A DNA stretch of 64,000 bases, taken from positions 62,001-126,000 of the forward strand of contig JAOARG010000045.1 in NCBI GenBank assembly GCA_025210655.1, in the 5' to 3' direction. A program made the position numbers and the translations under genes. Origin of the DNA: Bacillota bacterium. Its GTDB lineage: Bacteria > Bacillota > Clostridia > Peptostreptococcales > Acidaminobacteraceae. The notes beneath the pieces were generated by a model. That model did no database searches and was not told the DNA's origin. It saw only the letters and a program-made list of their open reading frames with translations. Below are positions 35,832 to 45,292 of this stretch, one piece after another (position 1 is the first letter of the stretch; each line of letters starts with the position of its first letter).

Positions 35832-37472
35832 CTAATGATATATCCCACCACCAACAAATTCTTTTAGAATTGATGTGATCATTACTAATCCGTCATCATC
35901 TATTGATTCGAAGTAATTTAGGAATTTCATCAGCCTTAGGGCTTCTGAGTATTCTTTACATGACTTATCTATTTTCTTTAGAAGTGGCTCTGCGTGTTTT
36001 TTCAGCACTGCCAGTTCATATACTAGGGCTGAGTTAAACATTACGTCTGCTTCTTCTTGGTAAGGGAAGATATTTTTCTCTTCTCCTCTTCTAACTGATG
36101 GCCATAATTTTAATGTTGTAAGGGCATCGTGTCCTCTGTACTTACTATCCCTTACTATTCTTCTTAGAAGTCTTGAATCTGTTGTTGGAATCCTATTGTG
36201 ATCATCTATATTAAGCTGTGTTAAGGCGCTTATATAGATTTTAAACTTTTGATCCTTATCTACATGATAAGTTAGTTTTTCATTCAGACCATGGATTCCT
36301 TCTATAATAATGATTTGATTTTCTTCTATTTGAAGCTTTCTTCCCTTATACTCTCTTTTTCCTGTCTTAAAGTTAAAGTATGGAAGTTCAACTTCATTTC
36401 CCTTTAGAAGACCATTCAAATCTTCATTAAACTGTTCTACGTCAACTGCATCTAATGACTCAAAGTCATAGTCTCCATTTTCATCCCTAGGAGTAAACTC
36501 CCTATCTACAAAGTAATCATCTGTAGAAAGTGTTATTGGATTTAAACCATTAACCTTAAGTTGTACCATAAGTCTATTTGCAAATGTTGTTTTTCCTGAT
36601 GAAGATGGACCAGCGATAAGAACCAATCTTTTTTGAGTCTTACTAATCATATCAGCAATTTGAGCTACCTTCTTTTCATGAAGGGCTTCACTTATCATCA
36701 TAAGTTCCTTATAAGTACCAGCTTCAATTCTTTCATTTAGGTTTCCTACGTGCTCAACATCAAGAATTTTCCCCCACTGTTCAGACTCATTGTGAATCTT
36801 GAACAACTGTTTTTGCTCTATAAATTCAGGTAATTCATCTGGGGAAAATGGTGTAGGATGTCTTAGCACCACTCCATTACCATATTTTTTAAGATCAAAC
36901 TTCTTCAAATAAGCAGTTGATGGAAGCATATATCCATAGAAGTAGTTTTTCAACCATCCACATGAATATAGATTTACTGAATCACTCTTTCTATATTTCA
37001 TAAGTTTAACTTTTGCTTCCATGTTGAATTTTTTAAATATGTCGATAGCTTGTTCAACAGGAACACTTTCCTTATGGAATTTTTCATTACTCTCAATTAT
37101 TTCTATCATTCTATCTTTTATTTCATCTACTTTTTCATCTGTAAGATCTGTGTCACAAGGCATTTCACAATATAAGCCCCTAGAAATAGAATGCTCTACA
37201 GATATTTTACAGTTATCCATAATTTCCATAGCGGCTCTTATAAACACAAAGGACAGACTCCTTTGATATATTCTCATTCCGTCACTACAGTCCATTCTTA
37301 TAAACTGAATATCTGCATCTTTGTCAACAGTGTATGTAAGCTCCCTTAGGACATTATCAACTTTAGCAGCAACAATATCACTAGTTTTCTTTTCATCAAA
37401 TTCTAATAGATCTTCCAATAAAACCTGATCTTGAAATTCTTTGATTTTTCCTTCAACATTAATTTTTATCAT
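35832..37472 (-). CDS. Uridine kinase-like nucleoside kinase with ThrRS-like N-terminal domains
   Basis: A 546-residue two-part protein known from Clostridia. The first 50 residues resemble a TGS/ubiquitin-like domain, and about 60-200 resemble the second additional domain of threonyl-tRNA synthetase (SHSISRGLYCEM region). From about 270 a phosphoribulokinase/uridine kinase domain has the P-loop IAGPSSSGKTTFANRL, STDDYFVDREFTPRDENG and IIIIEGIHGLNE. The true nucleoside substrate is unproven. I start at ATG 37472 with GGGGG about nine bases before; an upstream ATG at 37490 overlaps that site. It lies 24 bases after the signal peptidase gene. Confidence 0.86.
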   Translation of the reverse strand: MIKINVEGKIKEFQDQVLLEDLLEFDEKKTSDIVAAKVDNVLRELTYTVDKDADIQFIRMDCSDGMRIYQRSLSFVFIRAAMEIMDNCKISVEHSISRGLYCEMPCDTDLTDEKVDEIKDRMIEIIESNEKFHKESVPVEQAIDIFKKFNMEAKVKLMKYRKSDSVNLYSCGWLKNYFYGYMLPSTAYLKKFDLKKYGNGVVLRHPTPFSPDELPEFIEQKQLFKIHNESEQWGKILDVEHVGNLNERIEAGTYKELMMISEALHEKKVAQIADMISKTQKRLVLIAGPSSSGKTTFANRLMVQLKVNGLNPITLSTDDYFVDREFTPRDENGDYDFESLDAVDVEQFNEDLNGLLKGNEVELPYFNFKTGKREYKGRKLQIEENQIIIIEGIHGLNEKLTYHVDKDQKFKIYISALTQLNIDDHNRIPTTDSRLLRRIVRDSKYRGHDALTTLKLWPSVRRGEEKNIFPYQEEADVMFNSALVYELAVLKKHAEPLLKKIDKSCKEYSEALRLMKFLNYFESIDDDGLVMITSILKEFVGGGIYH

Positions 37473-37496
37473 GAATATACACCCCCACAATTTTTA

Positions 37497-37982
37497 CTAC
37501 ATAATTCTAAAATATATTTTCCCAACTATCTTTTTATTATCTATAAGACCAATCAGTTCATTTCTACTATCAAGACTTATATCTCTATTGTCTCCTAATA
37601 CAAAGTAGAATCCTTCCTTGACAGTCATATTGACATCGCCATCTGTGTATTTATCATTTAGATAATTTTCATAATACAAATCTCCATTAATATATACACT
37701 ACCATTAGTTATTGTAATATTTTCTCCCGGAAGACCAACGACTCTTTTTATTACATATTTTTCTTTTCCATCGGATCCAACAATATTACTTTTGAAAACT
37801 ATTATATCTCCCCTGACTGGGTCAGAAACCTTGTATGACACTCTGTTCATAAGTAAAACATCTCTAGACACATATGTTGGGGACATGGACGCCCCATGAA
37901 CAATTACAGGAGTCATTAGGGAGAATAAAAAAACGCCTATGATAACAGCAAATAGCATTAGCTTTATATCTCTCGCCTTCAA
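37497..37982 (-). CDS. lepB: Signal peptidase I
   Basis: A 161-residue Gram-positive-type signal peptidase. One N-terminal membrane segment (about residues 6-26) is followed by the catalytic Ser32 in HGASMSPTY and the catalytic Lys79 in YVIKRVVGLPGE; GDNRDISLDSR is the final box. It cleaves signal peptides outside the membrane. I start at TTG 37982 because AGGAGGAG lies just upstream; a longer ATG start at 38030 has no site. It is followed closely by the kinase gene. Confidence 0.93.
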   Translation of the reverse strand: MKARDIKLMLFAVIIGVFLFSLMTPVIVHGASMSPTYVSRDVLLMNRVSYKVSDPVRGDIIVFKSNIVGSDGKEKYVIKRVVGLPGENITITNGSVYINGDLYYENYLNDKYTDGDVNMTVKEGFYFVLGDNRDISLDSRNELIGLIDNKKIVGKIYFRIM

Positions 37983-38050
37983 AACACTCCTCCTATCCTC
38001 TAGTGAAAAGCATACAGCAATGATATCCATAAGAATAACTATTTATGACT

Positions 38051-38866
38051 TTATTCAAAAGGAAATCCACTTTTCACATATGGCTTAACTGATATATACC
38101 TTAATTCCTCTATCAGTAGCTTATTCAAATCTGAGTATTTATATTTAATTATGTCAATTTCAAGCTTCTTAAGACAAATTTCAAAATCATCTAGCACCTG
38201 ATAAGGGTTACCATAAGTCTTATATATATCATCAATACTTACACCTACAAAACCATGACCCACAATTGAATCATTTCTTAATTCTATTAACTGATTCATC
38301 CTTTCAGAATTAAGAATTTTCTCAACCTCCATAAACTTATAATCTTCCTTAGCATACTTATTTAGGTAATTGCTTATGGAGTATACAAGATTGGAATTGT
38401 ATATCTTATATTTTTTCCTTAACACCTTCAGTATATTTCTTTTGGACATCATAGGTACATGGAAAGAAAACTTATTTTTATTTAAATTCTTTTTAACAAA
38501 CATATATTTAAACAATGCTTCCTTAAACCTGTACACTCTTCCTAAAAAATCAATGTATTCTTCATTAACGATTTGAAACTTTATATTTTCAAGTAATTCA
38601 CTAAGAATAACATCTGGTTTTCCATGGATAAGATCCTCAAGATTTTTCTTTAGTTCTTTCATTTCTTTCTTTTCTTTATATTCATCTGAAAGAAGATACA
38701 ACTTTTTCATGGCCGATTTAAAGTCGAAATTTATTGCATATCTACAGGAATCCAAAACTACAACTAGGTCATAATTCTCAAAACCTGCATCTTCCATCAA
38801 CTCCATGGCTCCGCCGTAGTCATATCTAGATATCAATGCCTCCACAGCAGAAAACTCATTAAACAT
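38051..38866 (-). CDS. Unknown protein with HEPN-like RNxxxxxH motif
   Basis: A 271-residue mainly helical protein. Near the C-terminus IELRNDSIVGHGFVG gives Arg197 and His204, matching the R-x(4-6)-H signature of HEPN ribonucleases. The N-terminal phrase ISRYDYGGAMELMED and the overall helical pattern remind me of the HEPN half of Csm6-like (TIGR02710-type) CRISPR effectors, but no CARF domain or CRISPR locus is present. The assignment is tentative; a HEPN-fold protein without nuclease activity is possible. I start at ATG 38866 with GAGGTG seven bases before; an ATG at 38881 overlaps that site. It lies 50 bases before the pseudouridine synthase stop and 68 before lepB. Confidence 0.6.
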   Translation of the reverse strand: MFNEFSAVEALISRYDYGGAMELMEDAGFENYDLVVVLDSCRYAINFDFKSAMKKLYLLSDEYKEKKEMKELKKNLEDLIHGKPDVILSELLENIKFQIVNEEYIDFLGRVYRFKEALFKYMFVKKNLNKNKFSFHVPMMSKRNILKVLRKKYKIYNSNLVYSISNYLNKYAKEDYKFMEVEKILNSERMNQLIELRNDSIVGHGFVGVSIDDIYKTYGNPYQVLDDFEICLKKLEIDIIKYKYSDLNKLLIEELRYISVKPYVKSGFPFE

Positions 38867-38916
38867 ACTATGGCACCTCATTCCATAAGGTTATCGTCGT
38901 AATAATTATTATTTTG

Positions 38917-39807
38917 CTATTTACAATACTTCTTTAAAAATTCGTCAATTTCTTTAGAATTGCAAGTTATTTCTCTTCCATCAAACTTAACCTTATAAGC
39001 ATGAAGAAGCTGGGATCTCACATTTCCTATTGTCTTACCACCATACTTCCTATCCCCTACTATTGGATGTCCTATGTGGTTTAAGGATGCCCTTATCTGA
39101 TGGGTCCTACCAGTTTCAAGTTTAACCTCAAGAAGGGTATACTTACCGTATCTTTCCAGCACTTTGTACTTAGTGTGGAATTCCTTCTCTCCAGTTTTTC
39201 CAACCTGTACCTTATTAATACCCTCTTTCTTAGTCAATTTACCTTTTATTTCACCATTTTTTTCAACATTTCCTTCAACTACTGCAAGATAGTATTTTTC
39301 AATCTCTCTATTTCTCATTTTTTCATTAAATTTTTTAAGGGAATCATAGGTTTTAGCAAAAAGTACGAGACCACTTGTATTCTTGTCTAATCTTTGTACT
39401 GGAGCTGGTTTAAATCTTCTTGTGCTATAGTCTGCCAGATATGCTAATACTTTTGTAGAAAGGGTATTTTTATATTCTGTTTTATCTGGATGTGTTAAAA
39501 GTCCCTTAGGCTTATTCACAAAAAGTATTTCCTCATCTTCATAAACTATAGGCAAATCCAGTCCTCTTTTCTCAACCTTTTCTTCTTCCTTTTGAAGAGA
39601 TGCAATAGTTTCTTCAGCCAAGAAAATCTCTAAAACGTCATTTTCCTTAATAAATACATCTTCTTTAATTCTTTTTCCATTTAATTTAAATACCTTTTTT
39701 CTAATCAACTTATATATATTTCCCCTTGATGAATTATCAAGGTATTTCATTAAAAATCTGTCCAACCTCTGATCACTATCATTTTTTTCTATAATTATCT
39801 TTCTCAT
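38917..39807 (-). CDS. RluA-family pseudouridine synthase
   Basis: A 296-residue RNA pseudouridine synthase. An S4-type RNA-binding domain (about residues 10-70, MRKIIIEKNDSDQRLDRFL) precedes the catalytic domain with the Asp in PVQRLDKNTSGLVLFAK near 140 and TGRTHQIRASLNHIGHPI near 225-245. RluC/RluD-type enzymes modify 23S rRNA; which uridine cannot be told. ATG at 39807 follows AAAGGAC. Confidence 0.92.
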   Translation of the reverse strand: MRKIIIEKNDSDQRLDRFLMKYLDNSSRGNIYKLIRKKVFKLNGKRIKEDVFIKENDVLEIFLAEETIASLQKEEEKVEKRGLDLPIVYEDEEILFVNKPKGLLTHPDKTEYKNTLSTKVLAYLADYSTRRFKPAPVQRLDKNTSGLVLFAKTYDSLKKFNEKMRNREIEKYYLAVVEGNVEKNGEIKGKLTKKEGINKVQVGKTGEKEFHTKYKVLERYGKYTLLEVKLETGRTHQIRASLNHIGHPIVGDRKYGGKTIGNVRSQLLHAYKVKFDGREITCNSKEIDEFLKKYCK

Positions 39808-39841
39808 AAAATCCGTCCTTTAGAAGTTTTAATTACTCTTA

Positions 39842-40702
39842 TTAATAACTCAGTTCATACACTGAATAATCATATTTCTCAACAAATCCATAGTTCCTAT
39901 AAAGAGCTATGGCATTATCATTATCTTTTTTTACTATAAGTATAGGTGTAATTTCCTTGTCACATAGTTTTTCAAGTATCCTAGCTAAAATTTCCTTTCC
40001 GATCCCCTTTCCCCTCATAGAAGTTTGGACATAAAGTCCTCCTATTTGAGCAAAGTAACTATTCTGCTTCTCTATTAATCCCTGACCAACAATCCTGTCA
40101 TTACTGCTATATACAAGATAATTTGTATCAGTGCTATCCACTAGTTTCTTTCTGAGATCATTTATAGAATAGTAATTCCTATCAAACTTATTTTCAACCT
40201 CGACAAAAAAATCTATATTCTTAATTTCCTTATACTCATTTATTGACTTAATATTATCATTAATCTCCAAACTGTCCTTATTACAGTCATTTAATGACAT
40301 GAAGTAACACAAATTTGACTTATCTAAATCTACGGTTTTGTGAATTATCTTATATAAATCATCAACCTGTTCAGAAACACCTTTGATATATTTAGGTTTT
40401 CTCTTCTTTATTTCTAAAAGCACCCCAACCTTATTAAGCACAGATCTATTACTATAATAAAATACTAGTGAATTCTTATTTGTAAAAAGAAACAAGCCCT
40501 GTAGAGCATCTTCCCTATAATATCCAAAATAAGTCCCCCCCTGAAGTTTTCTATTCCCCTTCATAGAAGACTTAAGATCTTTTATGCTTCCATTGCTTTC
40601 CTCAAAAATATTCAATATATCATTACAATAATCAGGATTCTCATCAAGATATCCCACTATATCATCAATATCATTATATGCCAGTTCAACAAACTTTCCC
40701 AT
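39842..40702 (-). CDS. GNAT-family N-acetyltransferase
   Basis: A 286-residue protein with a C-terminal GNAT domain (about 150-286). The acetyl-CoA-binding loop is GGLYVQTSMRGKGIGKEIL near 225-243, and VKKDNDNAIALYRNYGFVEKY is the usual end of the fold. The N-terminal half looks like a degenerate second GNAT domain. The substrate is unknown. ATG at 40702 follows GGAGG. It is divergent from the MltG-like gene and lies upstream of the pseudouridine synthase. Confidence 0.88.
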   Translation of the reverse strand: MGKFVELAYNDIDDIVGYLDENPDYCNDILNIFEESNGSIKDLKSSMKGNRKLQGGTYFGYYREDALQGLFLFTNKNSLVFYYSNRSVLNKVGVLLEIKKRKPKYIKGVSEQVDDLYKIIHKTVDLDKSNLCYFMSLNDCNKDSLEINDNIKSINEYKEIKNIDFFVEVENKFDRNYYSINDLRKKLVDSTDTNYLVYSSNDRIVGQGLIEKQNSYFAQIGGLYVQTSMRGKGIGKEILARILEKLCDKEITPILIVKKDNDNAIALYRNYGFVEKYDYSVYELSY

Positions 40703-40909
40703 CTACGTCCTCCAAATAATAGGCTATATAAAATTTTATCATGTCTATCTCATTTTTTAAAATTATTTATACTATTAATAAGTATTTTTCCAAATTTGAT
40801 TAAATTTTATTTACAAAGACCTTATTCAGCATACAAAATCAAGCTTTTATGTTATTCTAAATGTGTCGATGTATTTCTTTATATATTATACTACTCAAAG
40901 GTGGATATT

Positions 40910-41509
40910 ATGAATAAATTAAAAGATTTTCTTTACGATATTAGTGACTATTTACTTGGTCTTATTATAATAGCTGTTATTGCTGGACTTATTTTCTTCA
41001 GAATGGGGGATTCCCTTACAATGGATTTCAATTTCATGGCAAAGGGTGACGCCAATGAAAGTACCATTTCTAAGGTTTCAGAAGTTGAGGAAGATACAAA
41101 TACTCCCGAAGTAAAAGTATCTGATTCAGACACTATTTCCCTTTCAACAGAAGGAGAAGAAAATGTGGAAACTGGAAATACACTTAAGCCAGTAGAAACT
41201 GTTCAAGAAGCCCCTACTCAAGTACAGTCAGTATCACAAGCGAAACCCGAAACTACCACTGTAACAGAAACTGTAAAAACTGAAACTAGTCAAGTAGCAG
41301 ATACTACCGTTACAATCAAGGTCCCTCAGGGTAGCAGTGCATATGGTATTGGTAAAATACTTAGAAGTAATGGACTTATTAAAAATGAAAAGGACTTCTA
41401 TAACAGATCTATAGAAATGAAACTAGATTCAAAACTTCAGTCAGGTACTTTTAAATTAAAGACTTCAATGTCTCTTGATGATATTATTAGAAAATTGGCT
41501 GGACAATAG
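40910..41509 (+). CDS. Membrane-anchored protein with MltG-type LysM-like domain
   Basis: A 199-residue protein. One membrane segment (about residues 17-37) is followed by a long Thr/Val/Glu-rich low-complexity linker (45-130) and a C-terminal domain, IKVPQGSSAYGIGKILRSNG to the end, that resembles the LysM-like domain at the start of endolytic transglycosylase MltG. The MltG catalytic domain is absent, so it cannot be a lytic enzyme; a role in binding or regulating peptidoglycan synthesis is inferred. ATG at 40910 follows AAAGGTGG; frames extending upstream have no site. Confidence 0.75.
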   Translation: MNKLKDFLYDISDYLLGLIIIAVIAGLIFFRMGDSLTMDFNFMAKGDANESTISKVSEVEEDTNTPEVKVSDSDTISLSTEGEENVETGNTLKPVETVQEAPTQVQSVSQAKPETTTVTETVKTETSQVADTTVTIKVPQGSSAYGIGKILRSNGLIKNEKDFYNRSIEMKLDSKLQSGTFKLKTSMSLDDIIRKLAGQ

Positions 41510-41516
41510 ACTATTT

Positions 41517-41881
41517 AGTCTGATTGTTAGATAGTCTTAGACTGATAGGATTTTAGAGCGGTTTTTACATTAAACTGCTCTTTTTTGCTGCCTAAAATTG
41601 CCTAATACTTATTTTAATCGTGCCTAATTTTTGCTTGCGCAAAGGCCTAATATTGTTTTTCAAAACATAGACTAGTACAATTTCTTCTAAATTTGTGACC
41701 GCTATAATATGTTTAAGACCCTAAGAAAATCTCTAGATTTTCTTAAGGTCTATTAAATAATACATTAATTAACTATATTTCAGATTCAACTTAAGTTATA
41801 AGCATCTCATTAAAACAACCTTAGGCTAACTGCCTCGCAGAAATTAGGCGTGATCAAAGTAGCTTTAGGCTACATTAGGCC
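41517..41881. repeat. Palindromic hairpin-array element D (GCCTAATA type)
   Basis: From about 41588 the left half repeats GCCTAA spacers, with hairpin TTTGCTTGCGCAAA at 41630-41643. The right half has TTAGGC spacers with hairpin CTGCCTCGCAG, ending GCTACATTAGGCC at 41881. A near-central stem GACCCTAAGAAAATCT/AGATTTTCTTAAGGTC spans 41717-41750. It shares GGCCTAATATTG and the flanking order with element E, so the two are related. It fills the convergent gap between the MltG-like gene and rsuA. Confidence 0.78.
41555..41587 (+). terminator. Terminator after the MltG-like gene
   Basis: AGAGCGGTTT and AAACTGCTCT pair around TTACATT and are followed by TTTTTT at the left edge of element D. Confidence 0.75.
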
Positions 41882-41883
41882 AC

Positions 41884-42600
41884 TTACTCCCCAAGTAGCA
41901 TTTTTATCTCAGCCTCTTCCAACTCCCTATACTCACCTAATTCTAGAGTTTCATCTAATTCAAGTCCACCCATTTTTAGTCTTTTAAGATAAGTCACATT
42001 CATCCCAATGGCATTTACCATTCTTTTTACCTGATGAAATTTGCCTTCTGAGATTGTTATGTGTACTTCGCTGTAGCCTTCTTCACTGTGGATTATTTGA
42101 AGGGTTGCTGGCTGAGTTGTGAAGTCTTCTAAATCTATTCCTTCTTCAAATATTTCAATGTGTTCATCAAGAACTTGTCCATCTACTTCTGCATAATATG
42201 TTTTGTTAACATGATGTTTTGGACTAAGTACTCTGTGGGACAATTTCCCGTCATTTGTTAATATCAATAGTCCCTCTGTGTCTATATCTAGTCTTCCCAT
42301 TGGGAAAAGATCAAAATGATGGTAGTCTTCATCTAGTAAATCGATTACTGTTTCATGCATATTGTCATAGGTCGCTGAAATCACTTCCTGTGGCTTATTC
42401 ATCATCAGGTATACCTTATCTCTGAATTCTATTATACGATTGTTAAACCTTACCTCATTCACATCTGTATCTATTTTTATACTGCTTGATTTTATAATCT
42501 CGCCGTCAACCATTATCAGTTTTTGCTTTATATATTTTTTTATCTCAGTTCTTGTTCCAATTCCCATATTACCAAGGAATTTATCTATTCTAATATTCAT
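41884..42600 (-). CDS. rsuA: RsuA-family 16S rRNA pseudouridine synthase
   Basis: A 238-residue enzyme. An S4 domain at the start (MNIRIDKFLGNMGIGTRTEIK) is followed by the RsuA catalytic domain with MGRLDIDTEGLLILTNDG near 100 and EGKFHQVKRMVNAIG near 185. RsuA makes pseudouridine in 16S rRNA helix 18; the RluB/E/F relatives act elsewhere, so the target is likely but unproven. ATG at 42600 follows AGGAGG. It is 16 bases after the rRNA methyltransferase gene. Confidence 0.9.
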   Translation of the reverse strand: MNIRIDKFLGNMGIGTRTEIKKYIKQKLIMVDGEIIKSSSIKIDTDVNEVRFNNRIIEFRDKVYLMMNKPQEVISATYDNMHETVIDLLDEDYHHFDLFPMGRLDIDTEGLLILTNDGKLSHRVLSPKHHVNKTYYAEVDGQVLDEHIEIFEEGIDLEDFTTQPATLQIIHSEEGYSEVHITISEGKFHQVKRMVNAIGMNVTYLKRLKMGGLELDETLELGEYRELEEAEIKMLLGE

Positions 42601-42616
42601 AATGTCCTCCTATGTC

Positions 42617-43942
42617 TTAAAGCATTCTCCATGCACTTGGATAATTGTTTTTTAGCATTTTTCCATCTGACTTTGCCCAACCTATTGGGTATGAGTCTAC
42701 CAATATCAAGTTGTATCCCTTTTCACTTTCAACCCTTATTGACTCCCCCTTTAAGTATTTTATTACTTCCACAGAATCTGATGTAAAATTTACTACTCTC
42801 TTTGCATCTTCTTTTAATAGCCCCATTGCAAGGGCTTGTGATGGGATGAATCTCCCTCTTTTTAATTCTCCCAAATGCCATCCTGAACGTATTACCCTTA
42901 GACCTTTAAAAGGATCTAAATCAAAATCACAAAGATATAATTTATCCTTTATTGTCATAAAGTTACCTGAAAAATCTTTATTTAAGTTTTCTTTTATAAA
43001 ATTTTGGAACTCCTCTGGCATTGATGTTTCCTTCTTAGAAAATCCCCTATCCATAGTATTCTCTACCTGAACACGGGCAAAAAAGTGACCTTCACCTTCT
43101 ACTTTATGGGGCCATATCCTGGCTACCCCTTGGTCTATATCTATATTTCCAGAAAGACCTTTTTCAAAAACAGTTTCAAGTCCTTTGATTTCAACATTTT
43201 CTTTCTCACATATACTAATAATTTGTTCCTCGTTTTCTTCAGAGGAAAATGTACATGTTGAGTACATTATTTGACCTGACCCAGAAATCAGTTCATCTAT
43301 ATGCTGCATAATTGATTCCTGTTTTTCAACACATACGGATACACCATGACTTTCCCAAGCCTTCACTGCACCGGAATCTTTTTTAAACATCCCCTCACCT
43401 GAGCATGGAGCATCAACAAGTATCTTATCAAACCTTCTGGAAAGTTTTTGATTAATTTTTTCCACATCTTCATTTATAACTACACAATTCTTTATTCCAT
43501 ACATTTCAATATTTTTAACAACAGCTTTAAGTCTACCATTACTAATATCATTGGCAACTATTAGTCCAGATTCATTATCTGAAGCAATCTGAACAGTCTT
43601 TCCACCTGGTGCTGAACAAAGGTCAAGGACCACATCACCATCTTCAACTTCCATATATGATACAGGAGCCATAGCTGAGGCCTCTTGTATATAATAAAGG
43701 CCTGCATAATAATATGGATGTCTGCTTGGATTAATATCTTCCTCAACATAAAAACCATCTTCAGTCCATGGTATCGCCTGAAGTTTAAAAGGAGAAATCT
43801 TTAAAAACTCTTCTACAGATATCTTAAGTCTATTAATTCTAATCGACTTTCTATACTTCCTGTCATAACTTCCTATAAAGTCATTTATCTCATCCCCAAG
43901 ATAAGTTGACATTTTTTCAATAAATTTTTCTGGAAATTTCAA
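42617..43942 (-). CDS. rsmF: NOL1/NOP2/Sun-family rRNA cytosine-C5 methyltransferase (RsmF-like)
   Basis: A 441-residue SAM-dependent methyltransferase. VLDLCSAPGGKTVQIA near residue 109 binds SAM, DAPCSGEGMFKKD (motif IV) and YSTCTFSSEENEEQ (motif VI with the catalytic Cys) follow near 178 and 231. The C-terminal third is the RsmF-type extension. The start is TTG at 43942, 14 bases after GGGG; no better one is seen. The gap 43943-44288 between this gene and fba holds the two divergent promoters and nothing else I can name. Confidence 0.9.
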   Translation of the reverse strand: MKFPEKFIEKMSTYLGDEINDFIGSYDRKYRKSIRINRLKISVEEFLKISPFKLQAIPWTEDGFYVEEDINPSRHPYYYAGLYYIQEASAMAPVSYMEVEDGDVVLDLCSAPGGKTVQIASDNESGLIVANDISNGRLKAVVKNIEMYGIKNCVVINEDVEKINQKLSRRFDKILVDAPCSGEGMFKKDSGAVKAWESHGVSVCVEKQESIMQHIDELISGSGQIMYSTCTFSSEENEEQIISICEKENVEIKGLETVFEKGLSGNIDIDQGVARIWPHKVEGEGHFFARVQVENTMDRGFSKKETSMPEEFQNFIKENLNKDFSGNFMTIKDKLYLCDFDLDPFKGLRVIRSGWHLGELKRGRFIPSQALAMGLLKEDAKRVVNFTSDSVEVIKYLKGESIRVESEKGYNLILVDSYPIGWAKSDGKMLKNNYPSAWRML

Positions 43943-44136
43943 TTATTTTACCCCATTCCTAAGTTATTATCTATTTTTATGGGTATAATACCCTTGGATA
44001 CATTTATAATGACTAACTTTTTATATTTCTTGCTTATTATATTAATATAATCACTTATTTTCAATACACAAGGGATTATTTTAAAAAGATTTAAATAAGT
44101 ATAGCTTTTTAGTAACTTTTACGTTAAAAAATGTGT

Positions 44137-44142
44137 TATAAT
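44137..44142 (+). promoter_or_regulatory. TATAAT box upstream of fba
   Basis: A perfect TATAAT in GTGTTATAATTATG stands about 150 bases before the fba ATG. I find no matching -35 at 17 bases. The gap 43943-44288 is otherwise AT-rich with no further structure that I can support. Confidence 0.4.
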
Positions 44143-44288
44143 TATGCCATTAGTGCATACTAATTAAAACTTAATTTTTGTTCACTATTAATAATATATA
44201 TGGACTTTTATCCCTTTACTTTTAGTAAATATATATATATATTATAAATGGTGAATAGGTTTAATAATAATTTTTAGGAGGGTATACT

Positions 44289-45218
44289 ATGCCATTAGTA
44301 ACTACAAAGGAAATGTTTGAAAAAGCCTACAAAGGTGGATACGCTGTTGGAGCGTTCAACGTAAACAATATGGAGATCATTCAAGGTATTGTTGATGCAG
44401 CTAAGGAGACTAACGCACCTCTTATTCTTCAGGTTTCTGCAGGGGCTAGAAAATACGCTAACCCAATATACTTAAGAAAACTTGTTGAAGCAGCAGTAGA
44501 AGATACTGGTCTTGATATCGCACTTCACCTAGATCACGGTGATAGTTTTGAAATATGTAAGCAGTGTATCGATGATGGATTCACATCTGTTATGATAGAC
44601 GGTTCTGCACTTCCTTATGAAGAGAATGTTGCACTTACTAAGAAAGTTGTTGAATATGCTCACGAAAGAGGAGTAGTTGTTGAAGCTGAGCTTGGAAAAC
44701 TTGCTGGTGTTGAAGATGAAGTAAAGGTAGACGCAAAGGATGCTACTTATACTGATCCTGATCAAGCTGTAGATTTTGTTAAGAGAACTGGTGTTGATTC
44801 ACTTGCTATTGCAATTGGAACTAGCCACGGTGCTTACAAATTCTCTGGTGAGCCTCAACTTGACTACGAAAGACTTGAGAAAATCACTAATCTATTACCA
44901 GATTTCCCACTAGTACTTCACGGAGCTTCTACAGTTATCCCTGAGTTTGTTGAAATGTGTAACAAGTACGGTGGAGATATCCCAGGAGCACAAGGTGTTC
45001 CAGAGCCAATGCTTAAAAAAGCAGCTTCATTCGGAGTTTGTAAAATCAATATAGATACAGACTTAAGACTTGCAATGACTGGAGCTATCAGAAAGCTTCT
45101 AGTTGAAAGACCAGCTGAATTCGACCCAAGAAAATATCTTGGAGAAGGAAGAACAGCAATCAAAGATATGGTTAAGCACAAGATTGTAAATGTTTTAGGT
45201 TGTGACGGGAAATTATAA
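44289..45218 (+). CDS. fba: Class II fructose-bisphosphate aldolase
   Basis: A 309-residue zinc-dependent aldolase of glycolysis/gluconeogenesis. Zinc-ligand regions are ALHLDHGDSFE (about 77-87), AIGTSHGAYKFSG (about 176) and LVLHGASTVIP (about 209). Codon use is strongly biased (CTT, GGT, GTT), as for a highly expressed gene. ATG at 44289 follows AGGAGGG. A close relative, tagatose-bisphosphate aldolase, cannot be wholly excluded, but this form is the usual clostridial Fba. It is monocistronic. Confidence 0.94.
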   Translation: MPLVTTKEMFEKAYKGGYAVGAFNVNNMEIIQGIVDAAKETNAPLILQVSAGARKYANPIYLRKLVEAAVEDTGLDIALHLDHGDSFEICKQCIDDGFTSVMIDGSALPYEENVALTKKVVEYAHERGVVVEAELGKLAGVEDEVKVDAKDATYTDPDQAVDFVKRTGVDSLAIAIGTSHGAYKFSGEPQLDYERLEKITNLLPDFPLVLHGASTVIPEFVEMCNKYGGDIPGAQGVPEPMLKKAASFGVCKINIDTDLRLAMTGAIRKLLVERPAEFDPRKYLGEGRTAIKDMVKHKIVNVLGCDGKL

Positions 45219-45253
45219 TTCTTTAGAATTTTCCCTATAGTGATGGATATATT

Positions 45254-45292
45254 AAAAGCCTCAGTCTCCGATGGAGAATGGGGCTTTTTTTT
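45254..45292 (+). terminator. Terminator of fba
   Basis: AAAGCC, CTCC, GGAG and GGCTTT form an interrupted stem (AAAGCCtcagTCTCC / GGAGAatgGGGCTTT) followed by eight T residues, about 35 bases after the fba stop. Confidence 0.85.

Noticed and set aside
38051..38866. Calling this gene a CRISPR effector (Csm6)
   Set aside because: There is no CARF domain, no CRISPR array and no cas neighbour; only a short motif supports a HEPN relation.
42440..43070. Plus-strand frames of 71-141 codons opposite rsuA and rsmF
   Set aside because: Both host genes carry complete catalytic motifs; the frames are antisense artefacts.
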